This document shows, piece by piece, positions 1 through 8,635 of a stretch of 33,847 nt of DNA. Made by a program: the position numbers and the translations under genes. How positions within the stretch are numbered: position 1 is the first letter of the stretch; each line of letters begins with the position of its first letter. The stretch comes from Aquibacillus rhizosphaerae (GTDB lineage Bacteria; Bacillota; Bacilli; Bacillales; Amphibacillaceae): the NCBI RefSeq assembly GCF_030282825.1, contig NZ_JASTZU010000002.1, forward strand, positions 1-33,847. The letters are read 5' to 3'. The notes below the pieces were generated by a model that saw only the letters and a program-made list of their open reading frames with translations, searched no databases and was not told the origin of the DNA.

Positions 1-59
1 TGCATGTATTAGGCACGCCGCCAGCGTTCGTCCTGAGCCAAGATCAAACTCTCCATAAA
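1..59 (-). rRNA. rrs: 16S ribosomal RNA, 5' end (partial)
   Basis: Read on the minus strand, this is the universally conserved start of bacterial 16S rRNA: the GAGAGTTTGATC block, the GGCTCAGGACGAACGCTGG block and the GCCTAATACATGCA block follow in order. The rest of the gene lies beyond the left edge. By alignment to E. coli numbering the mature 5' end falls near position 59. The base at E. coli position 19 (window position 41) is U instead of the C or A usual in bacteria; this is treated as a finding. The gene is transcribed in the same direction as all the protein genes of the window and lies directly downstream of hfq. Confidence 0.97.
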
Positions 60-116
60 ATGTGAGCTTGGTTGCTCATTACTTAACTAGCTTTTCTTAC
101 TTAACATACTGATTGT

Positions 117-138
117 TTTGTTCAGTTTTCAAAGATCA
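117..138 (-). promoter_or_regulatory. rRNA leader boxA-like antitermination element
   Basis: On the minus strand, between the rrn promoters and the 16S gene, the leader reads TGATCTTTGAAAACTGAA. Bacillus rRNA leaders carry a very similar boxA-type element ahead of 16S and 23S, and its role in Nus-dependent antitermination is established for the family. The assignment rests on motif similarity and position. Confidence 0.7.
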
Positions 139-172
139 ATATTACGGCGTTGTTTTTTGCGACAACTTTTAT

Positions 173-202
173 ATTATATCATTCCACCTCAGTTGAAGTC
201 AA
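173..202 (-). promoter_or_regulatory. rrn promoter P2 (proximal)
   Basis: On the minus strand a -35 TTGACT (197-202) and a perfect -10 TATAAT (173-178) are separated by 18 bp. The predicted start lies about 105 bp before mature 16S. This is the downstream member of a tandem pair, the arrangement typical of Bacillus rrn operons. Confidence 0.8.
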
Positions 203-256
203 TAACTTTTCGAATAATTATTGAAAGGTTATTGTCCTATCAAAAGCGACTTTTTA

Positions 257-286
257 AACATACCACATTATCACACTTAAAGTCAA
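257..286 (-). promoter_or_regulatory. rrn promoter P1 (distal)
   Basis: On the minus strand a -35 TTGACT (281-286) and a weaker -10 TATGTT (257-262) are separated by 18 bp. It lies 84 bp upstream of P2, and the sequence around both -35 boxes is nearly the same (AGTCAATAAC on the plus strand). That spacing and similarity support tandem rrn promoters. The -10 is imperfect, so this promoter is less certain than P2. Confidence 0.6.
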
Positions 287-326
287 TAACCTTTTTTAAA
301 TCCATAAATTCTCTTAACACATTAAA

Positions 327-343
327 CGCCCGTTTTTCGGGCG
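327..343 (-). terminator. GC-rich hairpin between hfq and the rrn promoters
   Basis: CGCCCG and CGGGCG flank a 5-base loop of T. On the minus strand the stem is followed only by TTTAAT, a weak U tract. It probably adds a second stop to readthrough from hfq before the rrn promoters, although the U tract is poor. Confidence 0.45.
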
Positions 344-467
344 GATTAATAATATACCATGAATTCTTTTGGAGTTCAATAAATAATATCATTCCAATTT
401 TCTACAATTATTATTAATCCAAATTTTCCTTTAATAGAAGAATATGCTTTCTAATACTTTTACGTAT

Positions 468-498
468 AAAAAAGGACGCAATATATTGCGTCCTTTTT
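468..498 (-). terminator. hfq terminator (bidirectional)
   Basis: A perfect 20-base palindrome (474-493, GGACGCAATA and its complement) is flanked by A6 and T5, so it works as an intrinsic terminator on either strand. It starts 2 bases after the hfq stop codon. Confidence 0.9.
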
Positions 499-499
499 C

Positions 500-724
500 T
501 CATTCTGTTTCTAATGTTACATTTTTAGATGGAGCGAATGTCGAGATTGCATGCTTGAATATAAGTTGTTGCTTTCCATCAGTATCAAATAAAACTGTAA
601 AATTATCAAATGCTTTCACTGATCCTCTTAATTGAAAACCATTTGTTAAAAATACAGTAACCTGGATACGATCTTTTCGAAGTTGGTTCAAATATTGATC
701 TTGAATATTTACTGATTGAGACAT
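500..724 (-). CDS. hfq: RNA chaperone Hfq
   Basis: Encodes a 74-residue Hfq, the ring-forming Sm-like protein that binds sRNAs and A/U-rich RNA. The Sm1 motif ([18 protein letters not shown], about residues 17-34) and the Sm2 motif ending in FKHAIST (about 56-62) are both clear, and the length matches Bacillus Hfq (73-74 residues). An AGGAGG ribosome site (732-737) lies 7 bases before the ATG. The gene follows miaA by 39 bases with no terminator between them, which is the conserved miaA-hfq pair and suggests co-transcription. A strong hairpin ends the unit. In Bacillus Hfq has only a modest role in sRNA regulation (family knowledge). Nothing unusual is seen. Confidence 0.97.
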   Translation of the reverse strand: MSQSVNIQDQYLNQLRKDRIQVTVFLTNGFQLRGSVKAFDNFTVLFDTDGKQQLIFKHAISTFAPSKNVTLETE

Positions 725-763
725 GAGATTTCCTCCTCTTTTCTATCTATACTTACATTATTT

Positions 764-1699
764 CTATTTATTTTTTAGCTTTCCTGCTAAATCGTTTAAA
801 ATAATTTCAAACTTTTCCTCTTTTGAATCGACTGTTATAGAATACCAGTCAACATCCATTTTATTCTTAAACCAAGTATATTGTCTTTTTGCAAACCTTC
901 TAGAATTTTGTTTTAACAACTCTATTGATTCAGCAAGTGACTTTTCTCCTTTAAAATACGGAATCAATTCTTTATAACCTATAGCTTTCATTGACTGCCT
1001 GTCCTCTAAACCCTTTTCATAAAAATATTTCACTTCTTTTAATAATCCATTCTCTAACATAGTATCAACACGATTGTTAATCCGATTATAAAGCATTTCC
1101 CTATCCATTTCTAATCCTATAAGAATTAAATTATAGGGTGAGTTTACTCGTTGTTTGTCGTGGTATTCACTCATGGTCATACCTGTTCTATCAAATACTT
1201 CTAAAGCTCGAATCACACGACGAACATTATTAGGGTGTATCCTTTTAGCTTGTTCAGGATCTATACGCTGAAGTTTTTCATAAACCTTTTGAATTCCTTC
1301 TATTTCAATTTCTCTCTCAATATTCTTTTGATAAGAATCATCTCTCTTATTTTCAGAGAAATTATAACTATACAAGGCAGCCTGAATATATAATCCTGTA
1401 CCTCCAGCAATAATCGGTAAATGATTTCTTTCACTGATTAAGTTAATATAAGTATCAACGTTGGATTGAAAGTCTGCAACAGAAAAAGAATCAGAAGGAT
1501 CTTTAATATCAATCATATGATGAGGAATTTTTTGCTTTTCATTTTCGGTAATTTTAGCAGTTCCAATATCCATCCCCGAATAGATTTGCATCGAATCCCC
1601 ACTTATCACTTCTCCATTAAACCTTTTTGCTATTTCAACACTTAAACTTGTCTTTCCCACAGCAGTTGGGCCAACTACTGCAACAACCGTTTGTTTCAT
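764..1699 (-). CDS. miaA: tRNA dimethylallyltransferase MiaA
   Basis: MiaA transfers dimethylallyl from DMAPP to N6 of A37 in tRNAs that read U-starting codons; MiaB, also in this window, then acts on that product. The protein has 311 residues, usual for the family. The P-loop GPTAVGKT is at residues 10-17, the conserved SGDSMQIY with catalytic-type Asp near residue 35 follows, and GGTGLYIQA is present. The reading frame stays open 18 bases further up to a TTG, but that start would put the ribosome site AAAGGG inside the gene. With the ATG at 1699 the same AAAGGG sits 9 bases upstream, so I chose the ATG. The gene is followed by hfq. Confidence 0.96.
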   Translation of the reverse strand: MKQTVVAVVGPTAVGKTSLSVEIAKRFNGEVISGDSMQIYSGMDIGTAKITENEKQKIPHHMIDIKDPSDSFSVADFQSNVDTYINLISERNHLPIIAGGTGLYIQAALYSYNFSENKRDDSYQKNIEREIEIEGIQKVYEKLQRIDPEQAKRIHPNNVRRVIRALEVFDRTGMTMSEYHDKQRVNSPYNLILIGLEMDREMLYNRINNRVDTMLENGLLKEVKYFYEKGLEDRQSMKAIGYKELIPYFKGEKSLAESIELLKQNSRRFAKRQYTWFKNKMDVDWYSITVDSKEEKFEIILNDLAGKLKNK

Positions 1700-1837
1700 A
1701 TTTATATTCCCTTTCAATATGTAAAAACTGTAAAAAATATTGTCTGTTCATTATACACTAACTAAGATATTCTGCAATAACTTAGTAATTACTTGTTTTT
1801 TCTTTACATAAACTTTACTTATTTTCATATATTTCAA

Positions 1838-1873
1838 TAAAAAAAGGTTGTCATAGATGGACAACCTTTTTTT
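1838..1873 (-). terminator. dps terminator (bidirectional)
   Basis: GGTTGTC (1846-1852) pairs with GACAACC (1860-1866). A runs on one side and T7 on the other make it readable on both strands. It lies just past the dps stop and separates that gene from miaA. Confidence 0.85.
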
Positions 1874-1874
1874 A

Positions 1875-2327
1875 TCATTCGTATGCAATATAAGCTTTTA
1901 ACATCCAAACGTGCTTTTCAAATCTACCATGAATATCATTTAATAAATCTGCAGTTGGCTGATCATTAATTTCCTCTGTCAAGGGAACACCGGTTTCTTT
2001 GATTTCTTTGATCATTGTTTTGTAATCCTCGGACAATTGGTGAATAATTTCGTTTTCTTTGTCATCCGCTTGTGCTTCATGCAGCGTAGTTTCTTTAATG
2101 TATTTGTGCATCGTAGCTAAAGGTTTACCACCGATTGCTAGAATCCTTTCAGCAATTTCATCTAAATCTTCAGCTGCTTCATTATACAAGTCTTCGAAAA
2201 CTTCATGAAGTTTAAAAAAATGGCGGCCTTGCACAAACCAATGATAACGGTGAAGTTTAATGTAAAGTACTGCAAAGTTAGACAATTCTTGATTCAAAAA
2301 ATTGATTAGTTTCTGATTTTCTGGCAT
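1875..2327 (-). CDS. Dps-family DNA-binding ferritin (mini-ferritin)
   Basis: A 150-residue Dps/MrgA-type protein. Such proteins form 12-subunit shells that oxidise Fe2+ with peroxide, store iron and protect DNA. The ferroxidase-type ligands are in place: His29 in LHRYHWFVQG, His41 and Glu45 in FFKLHEVFEDLY, Asp56 and Glu60 in DLDEIAERI. The spacing of 12, 16, 27 and 31 residues from His29 fits the family. A ribosome site AGGTGGGA lies upstream. The gene is a single unit with its own terminator, set between mutL and miaA, a place B. subtilis does not use for a Dps gene. Whether the orthologue is MrgA or Dps cannot be decided by eye, so no symbol is given. I saw no convincing PerR box or sigma-B promoter. 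Confidence 0.9.
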   Translation of the reverse strand: MPENQKLINFLNQELSNFAVLYIKLHRYHWFVQGRHFFKLHEVFEDLYNEAAEDLDEIAERILAIGGKPLATMHKYIKETTLHEAQADDKENEIIHQLSEDYKTMIKEIKETGVPLTEEINDQPTADLLNDIHGRFEKHVWMLKAYIAYE

Positions 2328-2392
2328 AAACTTCCCACCTAACCTAGATTAATAACATTACTATTTTTAGTTAGAACTGGATTTTTATACAC

Positions 2393-2426
2393 AAAAACGC
2401 CTAACTAAATAAAATATAGCTAGGCG
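2393..2426 (-). terminator. mutL terminator
   Basis: On the minus strand CGCCTAGC pairs with GTTAGGCG (8 bp, one G-U) and is followed by TTTTT. It lies 12 bases after the mutL stop and closes the mutS-mutL unit. Confidence 0.85.
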
Positions 2427-2437
2427 CCAAAACTTCC

Positions 2438-4291
2438 CTACATTACACGTTTGAACATTTTTTCCATCTCATATTCCGAAAAATGGATTATAATCGGACG
2501 TCCATGCGGACATGTAAATGGATCTGTAGATTGTCTTAAATCCTCTAGGAGGCGAAACATATCTTCATTATTTAAATAATGATTCGCTTTTATTGATCGC
2601 TTGCAAGACATAAGGATTGCAGCTTCTTCCCTTATTTTATATAAGTTAACTTTTTCATCAGCAATTACTTGATCTACAATTTCGCGAATTACTTCCTCTT
2701 CAAAACCTTTAGGAAACCATTGTGGATGAGCACGGATTACATAGCTTTGTTGACCAAAGTGCTCAAAAAATAACCCTACTTTTTTTAATTCTTCCTGATA
2801 TTGTTCAATCATCAATGCTTCCTGCTTTGAGAAATCAAATGTTAAAGGAAGTAATAACTCTTGTAATTCATTAGGTACATCCCCTATTTTATCACGGAAA
2901 AATTCATACTTTATTCTCTCTTGCGCTGCATGCTGATCAATGATAAACAAACCATTTTCATTCTGGGCCAATATATAGGTACCATGGTGTTGCCCAATCG
3001 GATACATGACAGGTATTCGTTCTTGCTGTATCTCTTTCGGCTGTTCCTTATTTTGAACAGGAATATCAGTCATTTCGCTAAAAGATTCACTTTCCAAATG
3101 ATAGTCATGCATTGTTTCTGCCGCCGCTTCTTGTGTAGAAATTAAAGACGCTTTTTCCGTCTGTTTTTTAGTATCATATGGTAATGGAGGTCGATTTTCC
3201 TGAAAATCAATCGTGCTATCACTGCTTTGCTTTGGTTCATAAAAAGAAAAGGAATGTTGTGTACTCTGTTCCTTTCGTTTTTTTGCTTGCAACACGTCAG
3301 GAATAAGAGACTGTTTACGAAATTCTTGTTTAATAGTCGATTCAACAGCTTCATATAACTCTTTTTCCTTACTAAAACGCACTTCTAATTTTGCAGGATG
3401 AACATTAACATCTACTAATATAGGATCCATTTCAATAGACACAACAATTAGCGGGCTTCTTCCAATCGGTAACAAAGTATGATAGCCATTAAGTATTGCT
3501 TTATTTAGACCGATACTCCGTATGAACCGACCATTTATAATTGTTGAAATGTAATTTCTAGAAGCACGTGTTACTTCTGGTTTGGCAATGTATCCTTTTA
3601 TTGAAAAATCAAGGGTTTTATATTCAACAGGTATCATTTTTTTAGCAACACTCATGCCATAAACTTGGGCAATAATCTGTAGTAAATCTCCTCGACCTGA
3701 TGAATGAAACAATTGTTTTTCATTATGAATTACTTCAAAGCGGATTTCGGGGTGTGATAATGCCATTCGATTAATGACATCCGTGATATGACCTAGCTCG
3801 GTATGAATTGTTTTCATATACTTTAATCTAGCAGGTGTATTAAAAAACAAATCATCGACTACTATTTCCGTACCTTGTCTTGCATCCCCTTTTGTTTTGC
3901 TAATTACTTTTCCACCTTCTAAATTAAGAATGGTTCCTGCTTGTTCACCAGTAGATGTTTTTAACTTAAGCCTACTGACTGCAGCGATACTTGCTAGAGC
4001 TTCTCCACGAAACCCTAAAGTTTTTACGTGAAACAGATCATTTTCATTTTTAATCTTACTTGTGGCATGTCTAAAGAATGCACGTTCACAATCATCTTCA
4101 GACATACCTTCACCATTATCTATTATTTTAATTTGTTGAAGTCCCGCCTCTAATACCTCGACTTTTATTGATGTACTGTTTGCATCTATACTATTTTCTA
4201 CCAACTCTTTTACGACAGAAGCAGGTCTTTCGACTACCTCTCCAGCTGCTATTTTATTGGAAAGAGCGTCAGGCATTTGGATAATTTTCAT
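2438..4291 (-). CDS. mutL: DNA mismatch repair protein MutL
   Basis: A 617-residue MutL, the ATPase and endonuclease that links mismatch recognition by MutS to strand removal. The N-terminal GHKL ATPase shows ELVENSIDA with the catalytic Glu near 32, DNGEGM, and [10 protein letters not shown]. The C-terminal endonuclease domain has the metal motif [12 protein letters not shown] (from about 452), then [12 protein letters not shown] and CPHGRP, so this is a nicking-competent MutL as expected where MutH is absent. QELLLPL just after the DQHA motif resembles the beta-clamp contact of Bacillus MutL. The frame extends further upstream, but the ATG at 4291 has GGAGGGGG 7 bases before it and matches the usual MKIIQMPD start. 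MutS ends 16 bases upstream, so the genes form an operon. Confidence 0.97.
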   Translation of the reverse strand: MKIIQMPDALSNKIAAGEVVERPASVVKELVENSIDANSTSIKVEVLEAGLQQIKIIDNGEGMSEDDCERAFFRHATSKIKNENDLFHVKTLGFRGEALASIAAVSRLKLKTSTGEQAGTILNLEGGKVISKTKGDARQGTEIVVDDLFFNTPARLKYMKTIHTELGHITDVINRMALSHPEIRFEVIHNEKQLFHSSGRGDLLQIIAQVYGMSVAKKMIPVEYKTLDFSIKGYIAKPEVTRASRNYISTIINGRFIRSIGLNKAILNGYHTLLPIGRSPLIVVSIEMDPILVDVNVHPAKLEVRFSKEKELYEAVESTIKQEFRKQSLIPDVLQAKKRKEQSTQHSFSFYEPKQSSDSTIDFQENRPPLPYDTKKQTEKASLISTQEAAAETMHDYHLESESFSEMTDIPVQNKEQPKEIQQERIPVMYPIGQHHGTYILAQNENGLFIIDQHAAQERIKYEFFRDKIGDVPNELQELLLPLTFDFSKQEALMIEQYQEELKKVGLFFEHFGQQSYVIRAHPQWFPKGFEEEVIREIVDQVIADEKVNLYKIREEAAILMSCKRSIKANHYLNNEDMFRLLEDLRQSTDPFTCPHGRPIIIHFSEYEMEKMFKRVM

Positions 4292-4307
4292 CACTAATCC
4301 CCCTCCG

Positions 4308-6905
4308 TTATTCCTCATTGGCTTTCTTTTGTAGTCGGTACAATTCATTCATTGCTTCCATTGGTGTCATTTCCATAATGTTTATTTTTTTCAATGACTT
4401 CAGCAAATTACTATCTTTAACTTTGTGTTTTGTTAAATTATCTTTTTGTTTATTTTGTTCTTGTCTGAAAAATGATAATTGTTGATCATCTTCTGCGACT
4501 AACGTTTGTTTTGTTGTTTCTCGTGTTTGATCATTTTCAAATTGTTTTAATATGACTGTAGCACGATCTATTAATGATTGTGGAAGTTCAGCTAATTTGG
4601 CAACATGAATACCATAACTTTCATCAGCCGCGCCATCTTGAATTTGATGTAAAAAAACAACTTTCCCTTGATACTCCTCTGCACGCACATGAATATTCTT
4701 CAATTTAGCTAACGATTCTTCTAAACTCGTGAGTTCATGATAGTGAGTAGAAAATAGTGTTTTAGCATGCACTTCTTCATGTAAATATTCAATAATAGCT
4801 TGAGCAAGCGCCATACCATCATACGTGCTTGTCCCTCTTCCAATTTCATCTAATAGGATGAGACTATTTTCTGTGGCGTTTGTAATGGCATGTTTAGCTT
4901 CTAGCATTTCAACCATAAAAGTACTTTGTCCGGATACTAGATCATCAGCAGCGCCAATTCTGGTAAATATTTTATCAAAAACTGGTAAATTAGCTGATTG
5001 GCAGGGAACAAAACAACCAATCTGTGCAAGAATCGCAGTTAATGCGAGTTGCCTCATATACGTACTCTTACCTGACATATTCGGTCCAGTAATTAATAAT
5101 ATATCATTCTCATCATTCATGTTTACATGATTCGGTACAAATGAATCGTTTTTCATAACCTTTTCTACAACTGGATGACGACCATCTTTGATAGTTATTC
5201 TTCTTTCGCTATTAAAGATCGGACGGTTATAATCATTAAGTTCGCTAACAGATGCAAAGCCTTGCAAGACATCAATTTCACTTATTTTTTCAGCTAATGC
5301 CTGCAATTTAGGTATATATGCCTTTACTTGTTCACGCAGTTCACTAAATAAGAGATACTCTAAATCAACACTTTTTTCTTCCGCTTCCAATATGAGTGAC
5401 TCTTTTTCTTTTAATTCTGGTGTTATATATCGTTCAGCATTCGTTAACGTTTGTTTTCGCTCATACTTTCCCTCTGGTAATAAATGAAGATTTGCTCTAG
5501 TAACCTCAATATAGTAACCGAATACTCTGTTATAACCTATTTTTAAGGACTTAATACTTGTTTCTTCTTTTTCTTTTTTTTCTAGCTCAGCAATCCACTT
5601 TTTTCCGTTTCGCGAAGCATCTCTATATTCATCTAGTTGCTGGTTGTAACCATCTTTTATTAATCCGCCTTCTTTTATCGAAATAGGAGGATCTTCTATT
5701 ATACTATTATCTAATAAACCATATAAGTCTGTTAAAGGATCTAAATGGTCACCTAGTTTATTTACTCGTTGATTAACAAATTGTGTAAGTAATTCTTTTA
5801 ATTGCGGAATTTTACTCAAAGAAACTTTAAGTTGATTCAAATCCCTAGCATTAACATTACCAAACGAAACTCTGCCTGATAAACGTTCTAAATCGTATAT
5901 AGACTTTAGAATTTCCCTAATTGCTTCTCGTTCCATGAACTGCTCTAAAAATCCTTCTACAAGATCATATCGTTTCTCTATTGCATTTTGTTGCAACAAA
6001 GGTCGTTCTAACCATTTCTTCAACATTCTAGCACCCATAGCTGTGACAGTTTGATCAATCACCCACAAAAGGCTTCCTTGTTTTCCTTTTCTCATTATTG
6101 TTTCAGTAAGTTCTAAGTTCCTTTTTGAATACATATCAAGTGTCATAAATTGTTCTAACTCAATTATTTGCACTGGTTTCAAGTGATCTAATGTACGTTT
6201 TTGCGTTGATTGCAGGTAGTTTAGCATTCTTCCAAAAGACTGTATAAGCTTTTCCTCTGAAATCGTCTCTACTAAATTTGTAAATGCTTCATTAATTAAA
6301 GTCTCATCCATGTAGGACAGCGTAACTTGTAAGCGTTCCGTCAAATCATTCTGATATTTCTCTTCTAAGTCACTAGAAATTACTATTTCTTTAATTGGAC
6401 GATTAAACAACTCATTTAAGACAGCATCCCACCCGCGATCTATAATAGCAATACTGTTTTCACCAGTTGATAAATCATTATATGTAATAATAAATTCACC
6501 GTTAGAAATGTAGGAGATACTTGCTAAGTAGTTGTTTTCTTTGTCATCTAGCATTGTACCTTCCATTACCGTACCTGGTGTGATTAACTGAACTACTTCA
6601 CGTTTTACGACACCTTTAGCCTGTTTAGGGTCCTCAACTTGTTCACAAATCGCAACCTTGTACCCTTTTTCCACTAAATTTTTTATGTAATTAGCCGCAG
6701 AGTGATATGGTATACCGCACATTGGAATTCGATCTTCCCCGCCACCATCTCTACTTGTAAGAGTAATCTCTAACTCTCTTGAAGCAGAAAGAGCATCATC
6801 AAAAAACATCTCATAAAAGTCACCTAAACGAAAAAATAAAAAACAATCCTTATAACTAGCTTTTATTTTTAGATACTGTTGTATCATTGGTGTAAATTCC
6901 GCCAT
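4308..6905 (-). CDS. mutS: DNA mismatch repair protein MutS
   Basis: An 865-residue MutS, the mismatch sensor. The mismatch-reading Phe-x-Glu is Phe30-Tyr31-Glu32 in GDFYEMF. The C-terminal ABC-type ATPase has Walker [10 protein letters not shown], Walker [17 protein letters not shown] and the STHYHEL switch. QLSFF near the C-terminus matches the beta-clamp motif known in Bacillus MutS. The start at 6905 is fixed by GGAGG 7 bases upstream and by the conserved [12 protein letters not shown] start; the longer open frame runs through the promoter. MutL follows after 16 bases. Confidence 0.97.
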   Translation of the reverse strand: MAEFTPMIQQYLKIKASYKDCFLFFRLGDFYEMFFDDALSASRELEITLTSRDGGGEDRIPMCGIPYHSAANYIKNLVEKGYKVAICEQVEDPKQAKGVVKREVVQLITPGTVMEGTMLDDKENNYLASISYISNGEFIITYNDLSTGENSIAIIDRGWDAVLNELFNRPIKEIVISSDLEEKYQNDLTERLQVTLSYMDETLINEAFTNLVETISEEKLIQSFGRMLNYLQSTQKRTLDHLKPVQIIELEQFMTLDMYSKRNLELTETIMRKGKQGSLLWVIDQTVTAMGARMLKKWLERPLLQQNAIEKRYDLVEGFLEQFMEREAIREILKSIYDLERLSGRVSFGNVNARDLNQLKVSLSKIPQLKELLTQFVNQRVNKLGDHLDPLTDLYGLLDNSIIEDPPISIKEGGLIKDGYNQQLDEYRDASRNGKKWIAELEKKEKEETSIKSLKIGYNRVFGYYIEVTRANLHLLPEGKYERKQTLTNAERYITPELKEKESLILEAEEKSVDLEYLLFSELREQVKAYIPKLQALAEKISEIDVLQGFASVSELNDYNRPIFNSERRITIKDGRHPVVEKVMKNDSFVPNHVNMNDENDILLITGPNMSGKSTYMRQLALTAILAQIGCFVPCQSANLPVFDKIFTRIGAADDLVSGQSTFMVEMLEAKHAITNATENSLILLDEIGRGTSTYDGMALAQAIIEYLHEEVHAKTLFSTHYHELTSLEESLAKLKNIHVRAEEYQGKVVFLHQIQDGAADESYGIHVAKLAELPQSLIDRATVILKQFENDQTRETTKQTLVAEDDQQLSFFRQEQNKQKDNLTKHKVKDSNLLKSLKKINIMEMTPMEAMNELYRLQKKANEE

Positions 6906-6938
6906 TGTCTTTCCTCCAACCGACCAGATTCTTTTTCT

Positions 6939-6947
6939 ATTATAGCA
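6939..6947 (-). promoter_or_regulatory. mutS-mutL promoter, extended -10
   Basis: On the minus strand TGC precedes TATAAT (-10 at 6939-6944), an extended -10 element. No good -35 is seen 17 bp upstream, which an extended -10 can tolerate. The predicted start gives a leader of about 25-30 bases before the ATG. Confidence 0.5.
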
Positions 6948-7059
6948 TACCAAAGCGAGCATTTTTATCGTCCTGTTTATGGAAACTCTGTAAGTCAAAA
7001 AGTAAACAGTAAACATTTCTTTAACTAGGAAGGTCTTATAAAGCTGTCAATTCAAAAAC

Positions 7060-7098
7060 AAAAAAACTGAAGTGCAATTGTACCATGCGCACTCCAGT
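7060..7098 (-). terminator. cotE terminator
   Basis: ACTGGAGTGC and GCACTTCAGT form a 10 bp stem with one G-U pair on the minus strand, followed by a run of seven T. It lies just after the cotE stop and insulates mutS. Confidence 0.9.
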
Positions 7099-7112
7099 TA
7101 TAACACCCTACT

Positions 7113-7676
7113 TTACTCTTCTTCTACATTAGCTAGGAAATCAGGGTCAACGTTTTCGAATTCCTCATCTGATAACTCGAAATCCCAATCGTCATCATCA
7201 GCTACTGTACCATTAGGATCCACTTTAACAGTAACCTTTGTTTCACCTATTACTTCTACTAAAAATTCACGCTCTACTTCTACCTTAATTTTGTGATCAT
7301 GATTTGCAATTGTGCATTCGAGACAATTTGGCTGCTGAATTACTTTCGCAAATACTTCCACTTCATCACCAAGCGTTTGCTCATCTTTTACAGATAATTT
7401 AATGTGATCACAATAGGTCACACGCTCCGTAACTACCTCTGTTTTTGTATTGTCATTGTAAGAATACCAAACATTCACATCATAGCTACCATTCACTTCT
7501 ACAATGTCGTCTCCTTTTTTCTTTGCATTGTATAAATGGTTAATCACCCAACACCCAAGTATACTAGATGGTCTATGCGATGGTGTGATTGTATTTGTAT
7601 CCTGAGTAAACTTTCGCCCTTTACCAATAACAGCTTTTGTAATAATTTCTCGATATTCTTGATCAAGAAAAGACAT
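7113..7676 (-). CDS. cotE: outer spore coat morphogenetic protein CotE
   Basis: A 187-residue CotE (181 in B. subtilis), which forms the layer on which the outer spore coat is built. The N-terminal [20 protein letters not shown] and the central [14 protein letters not shown] are characteristic. The C-terminus is highly acidic ([15 protein letters not shown]), as in the family, where it is involved in binding other coat proteins. GGAGGAGG lies 10 bases before the ATG. A sigma-E-like promoter is found upstream. Position between ricA and mutS is as in B. subtilis. Confidence 0.95.
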   Translation of the reverse strand: MSFLDQEYREIITKAVIGKGRKFTQDTNTITPSHRPSSILGCWVINHLYNAKKKGDDIVEVNGSYDVNVWYSYNDNTKTEVVTERVTYCDHIKLSVKDEQTLGDEVEVFAKVIQQPNCLECTIANHDHKIKVEVEREFLVEVIGETKVTVKVDPNGTVADDDDWDFELSDEEFENVDPDFLANVEEE

Positions 7677-7708
7677 AGAACTAAAACCTCCTCCGTTTTT
7701 TCATTGTC

Positions 7709-7737
7709 ATTTTATGCATGGCATCTACCTAAAGTGC
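7709..7737 (-). promoter_or_regulatory. candidate sigma-E promoter of cotE
   Basis: On the minus strand GCACTTT (7731-7737) and CATAAAAT (7709-7716) are 14 bp apart. They match 5 of 7 positions of the sigma-E -35 (KCATATT) and 7 of 8 of the -10 (CATACAAT). B. subtilis cotE is known to be transcribed by sigma-E early in the mother cell, which fits. The call rests on consensus and position only. Confidence 0.45.
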
Positions 7738-8162
7738 ATAACGTATTCTCTTGTAGAAAATTGATAGTAGACCAGCAAAGGTTTCTAGTTCATCCTATGC
7801 AATAGCCTAACAATGTGTACGAATATCACAGAAAAAAGTTATATAAATTACTTTCCTAACGCTTATCATTAAACATCTTTAGGTGTATAACCAACAAAAG
7901 CACTGATATATAGTATTAGACAAGGGAAAACATGTGAAAGATATTATTGAAGATAACCACAAGAGAAGTTTAATGAAGAGGTAATTATAAAACATTAAGA
8001 TAAATGCTAGCACCTCGCTCACTTTTTCCCAAAAGATTAAGAGATGCCTGTATCATACATGGCTAAAAGATAGTCTTAATCAGTTGTGGTTGAGCCACTG
8101 AGCTGAATGAGCTACTCGAGTGAACGAGTGTACACATACAATATATTTTAAAATCTCCTGAC
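7738..8162. other. 425-base stretch with no recognisable gene
   Basis: Between the cotE promoter and the ricA terminator I see no open frame with a plausible ribosome site and length. A GTG-started 16-codon frame near 7934 is too short to call. Two weak inverted repeats are present: GATTAAGA near 8035 with TCTTAATC near 8083, and a small CACTCG-type repeat near 8115-8130. A second (sigma-K) cotE promoter could lie here but I could not pick one out. Confidence 0.5.
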
Positions 8163-8196
8163 AAAAAACTGACTCAACAAATTGTTGAGTCAGTTT
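8163..8196 (-). terminator. ricA terminator
   Basis: Arms of 15 bases (8166-8180 and 8182-8196) are perfectly complementary around one central base, and the minus-strand stem runs into a U tract. It lies 11 bases after the ricA stop and closes miaB-ricA. Confidence 0.9.
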
Positions 8197-8207
8197 CAGA
8201 TTATATA

Positions 8208-8633
8208 TTAATGACCACAAGAGCTACCACTTACTTTAGAACCTGTTTCTCCAGCAAGTAGATCGCCGTCTGTAGAGCGGATGACCTCGTTTGTAACTTC
8301 TCTCGCAATTGTATTAGATACAAGTTGTAAGATATCGTTAATCACCACTTGAGTATCTTTAAACTCTTGTACAATAGGTATTTCATCAATTTCTGTTTGT
8401 AGTCGATCTATTTCAGCCTCTACTTTTTTTAATGCTTCATGTTTACCGTAAGCTTGAAAATTAACAGCTTGTTTTTGTAATGCTTTAATTTTTTTAATAA
8501 TAATTTGGATTTTCTGATTTTCATTAAGTTTAGCCTCAATTTGTTTAAAGCGATCTATTTCTTCGATATCAGCTACCATTTTAGCTAGCTTATGCGCTTC
8601 TTCTATAACTTCTTTACGTGTGTATTGCGCCAT
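8208..8633 (-). CDS. ricA: RicA (YmcA), RicAFT complex subunit
   Basis: A 141-residue YlbF/YmcA-family protein, nearly the same length as B. subtilis RicA (143). With RicF (YlbF) and RicT (YaaT) it forms a complex that carries iron-sulphur clusters, helps RNase Y mature selected mRNAs and promotes competence, sporulation and biofilm formation (family knowledge). Most of the protein is helical and charged (IKKIKALQKQAVNFQAYGKH). The C-terminus SSCGH keeps the cysteine that acts as a cluster ligand in RicA. Its ATG follows the miaB stop by 2 bases, so the two genes are translationally linked. Its partner enzyme gene rny lies 4 kb upstream in this window. Confidence 0.93.
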   Translation of the reverse strand: MAQYTRKEVIEEAHKLAKMVADIEEIDRFKQIEAKLNENQKIQIIIKKIKALQKQAVNFQAYGKHEALKKVEAEIDRLQTEIDEIPIVQEFKDTQVVINDILQLVSNTIAREVTNEVIRSTDGDLLAGETGSKVSGSSCGH

Positions 8634-8635
8634 TA

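Noticed and set aside
118-417. 99-codon open frame on the plus strand in the rrn promoter region
   Set aside because: It overlaps the promoters and leader, has no ribosome site and no recognisable protein features.
1700-1717. Longer MiaA from a TTG start at 1717
   Set aside because: It would place the ribosome site AAAGGG within the coding region; the ATG at 1699 has that site at the right distance.
2328-2392. PerR box or sigma-B promoter before dps
   Set aside because: The best PerR match has only about 9 of 14 positions, and no GTTT-GGGTAT pair with proper spacing is present.
8000-8150. Third copy of the dispersed repeat
   Set aside because: Only short blocks (GAAAAAGTGAGCGAGG) look similar; no continuous alignment to the copies at 23711 and 33560 could be made.
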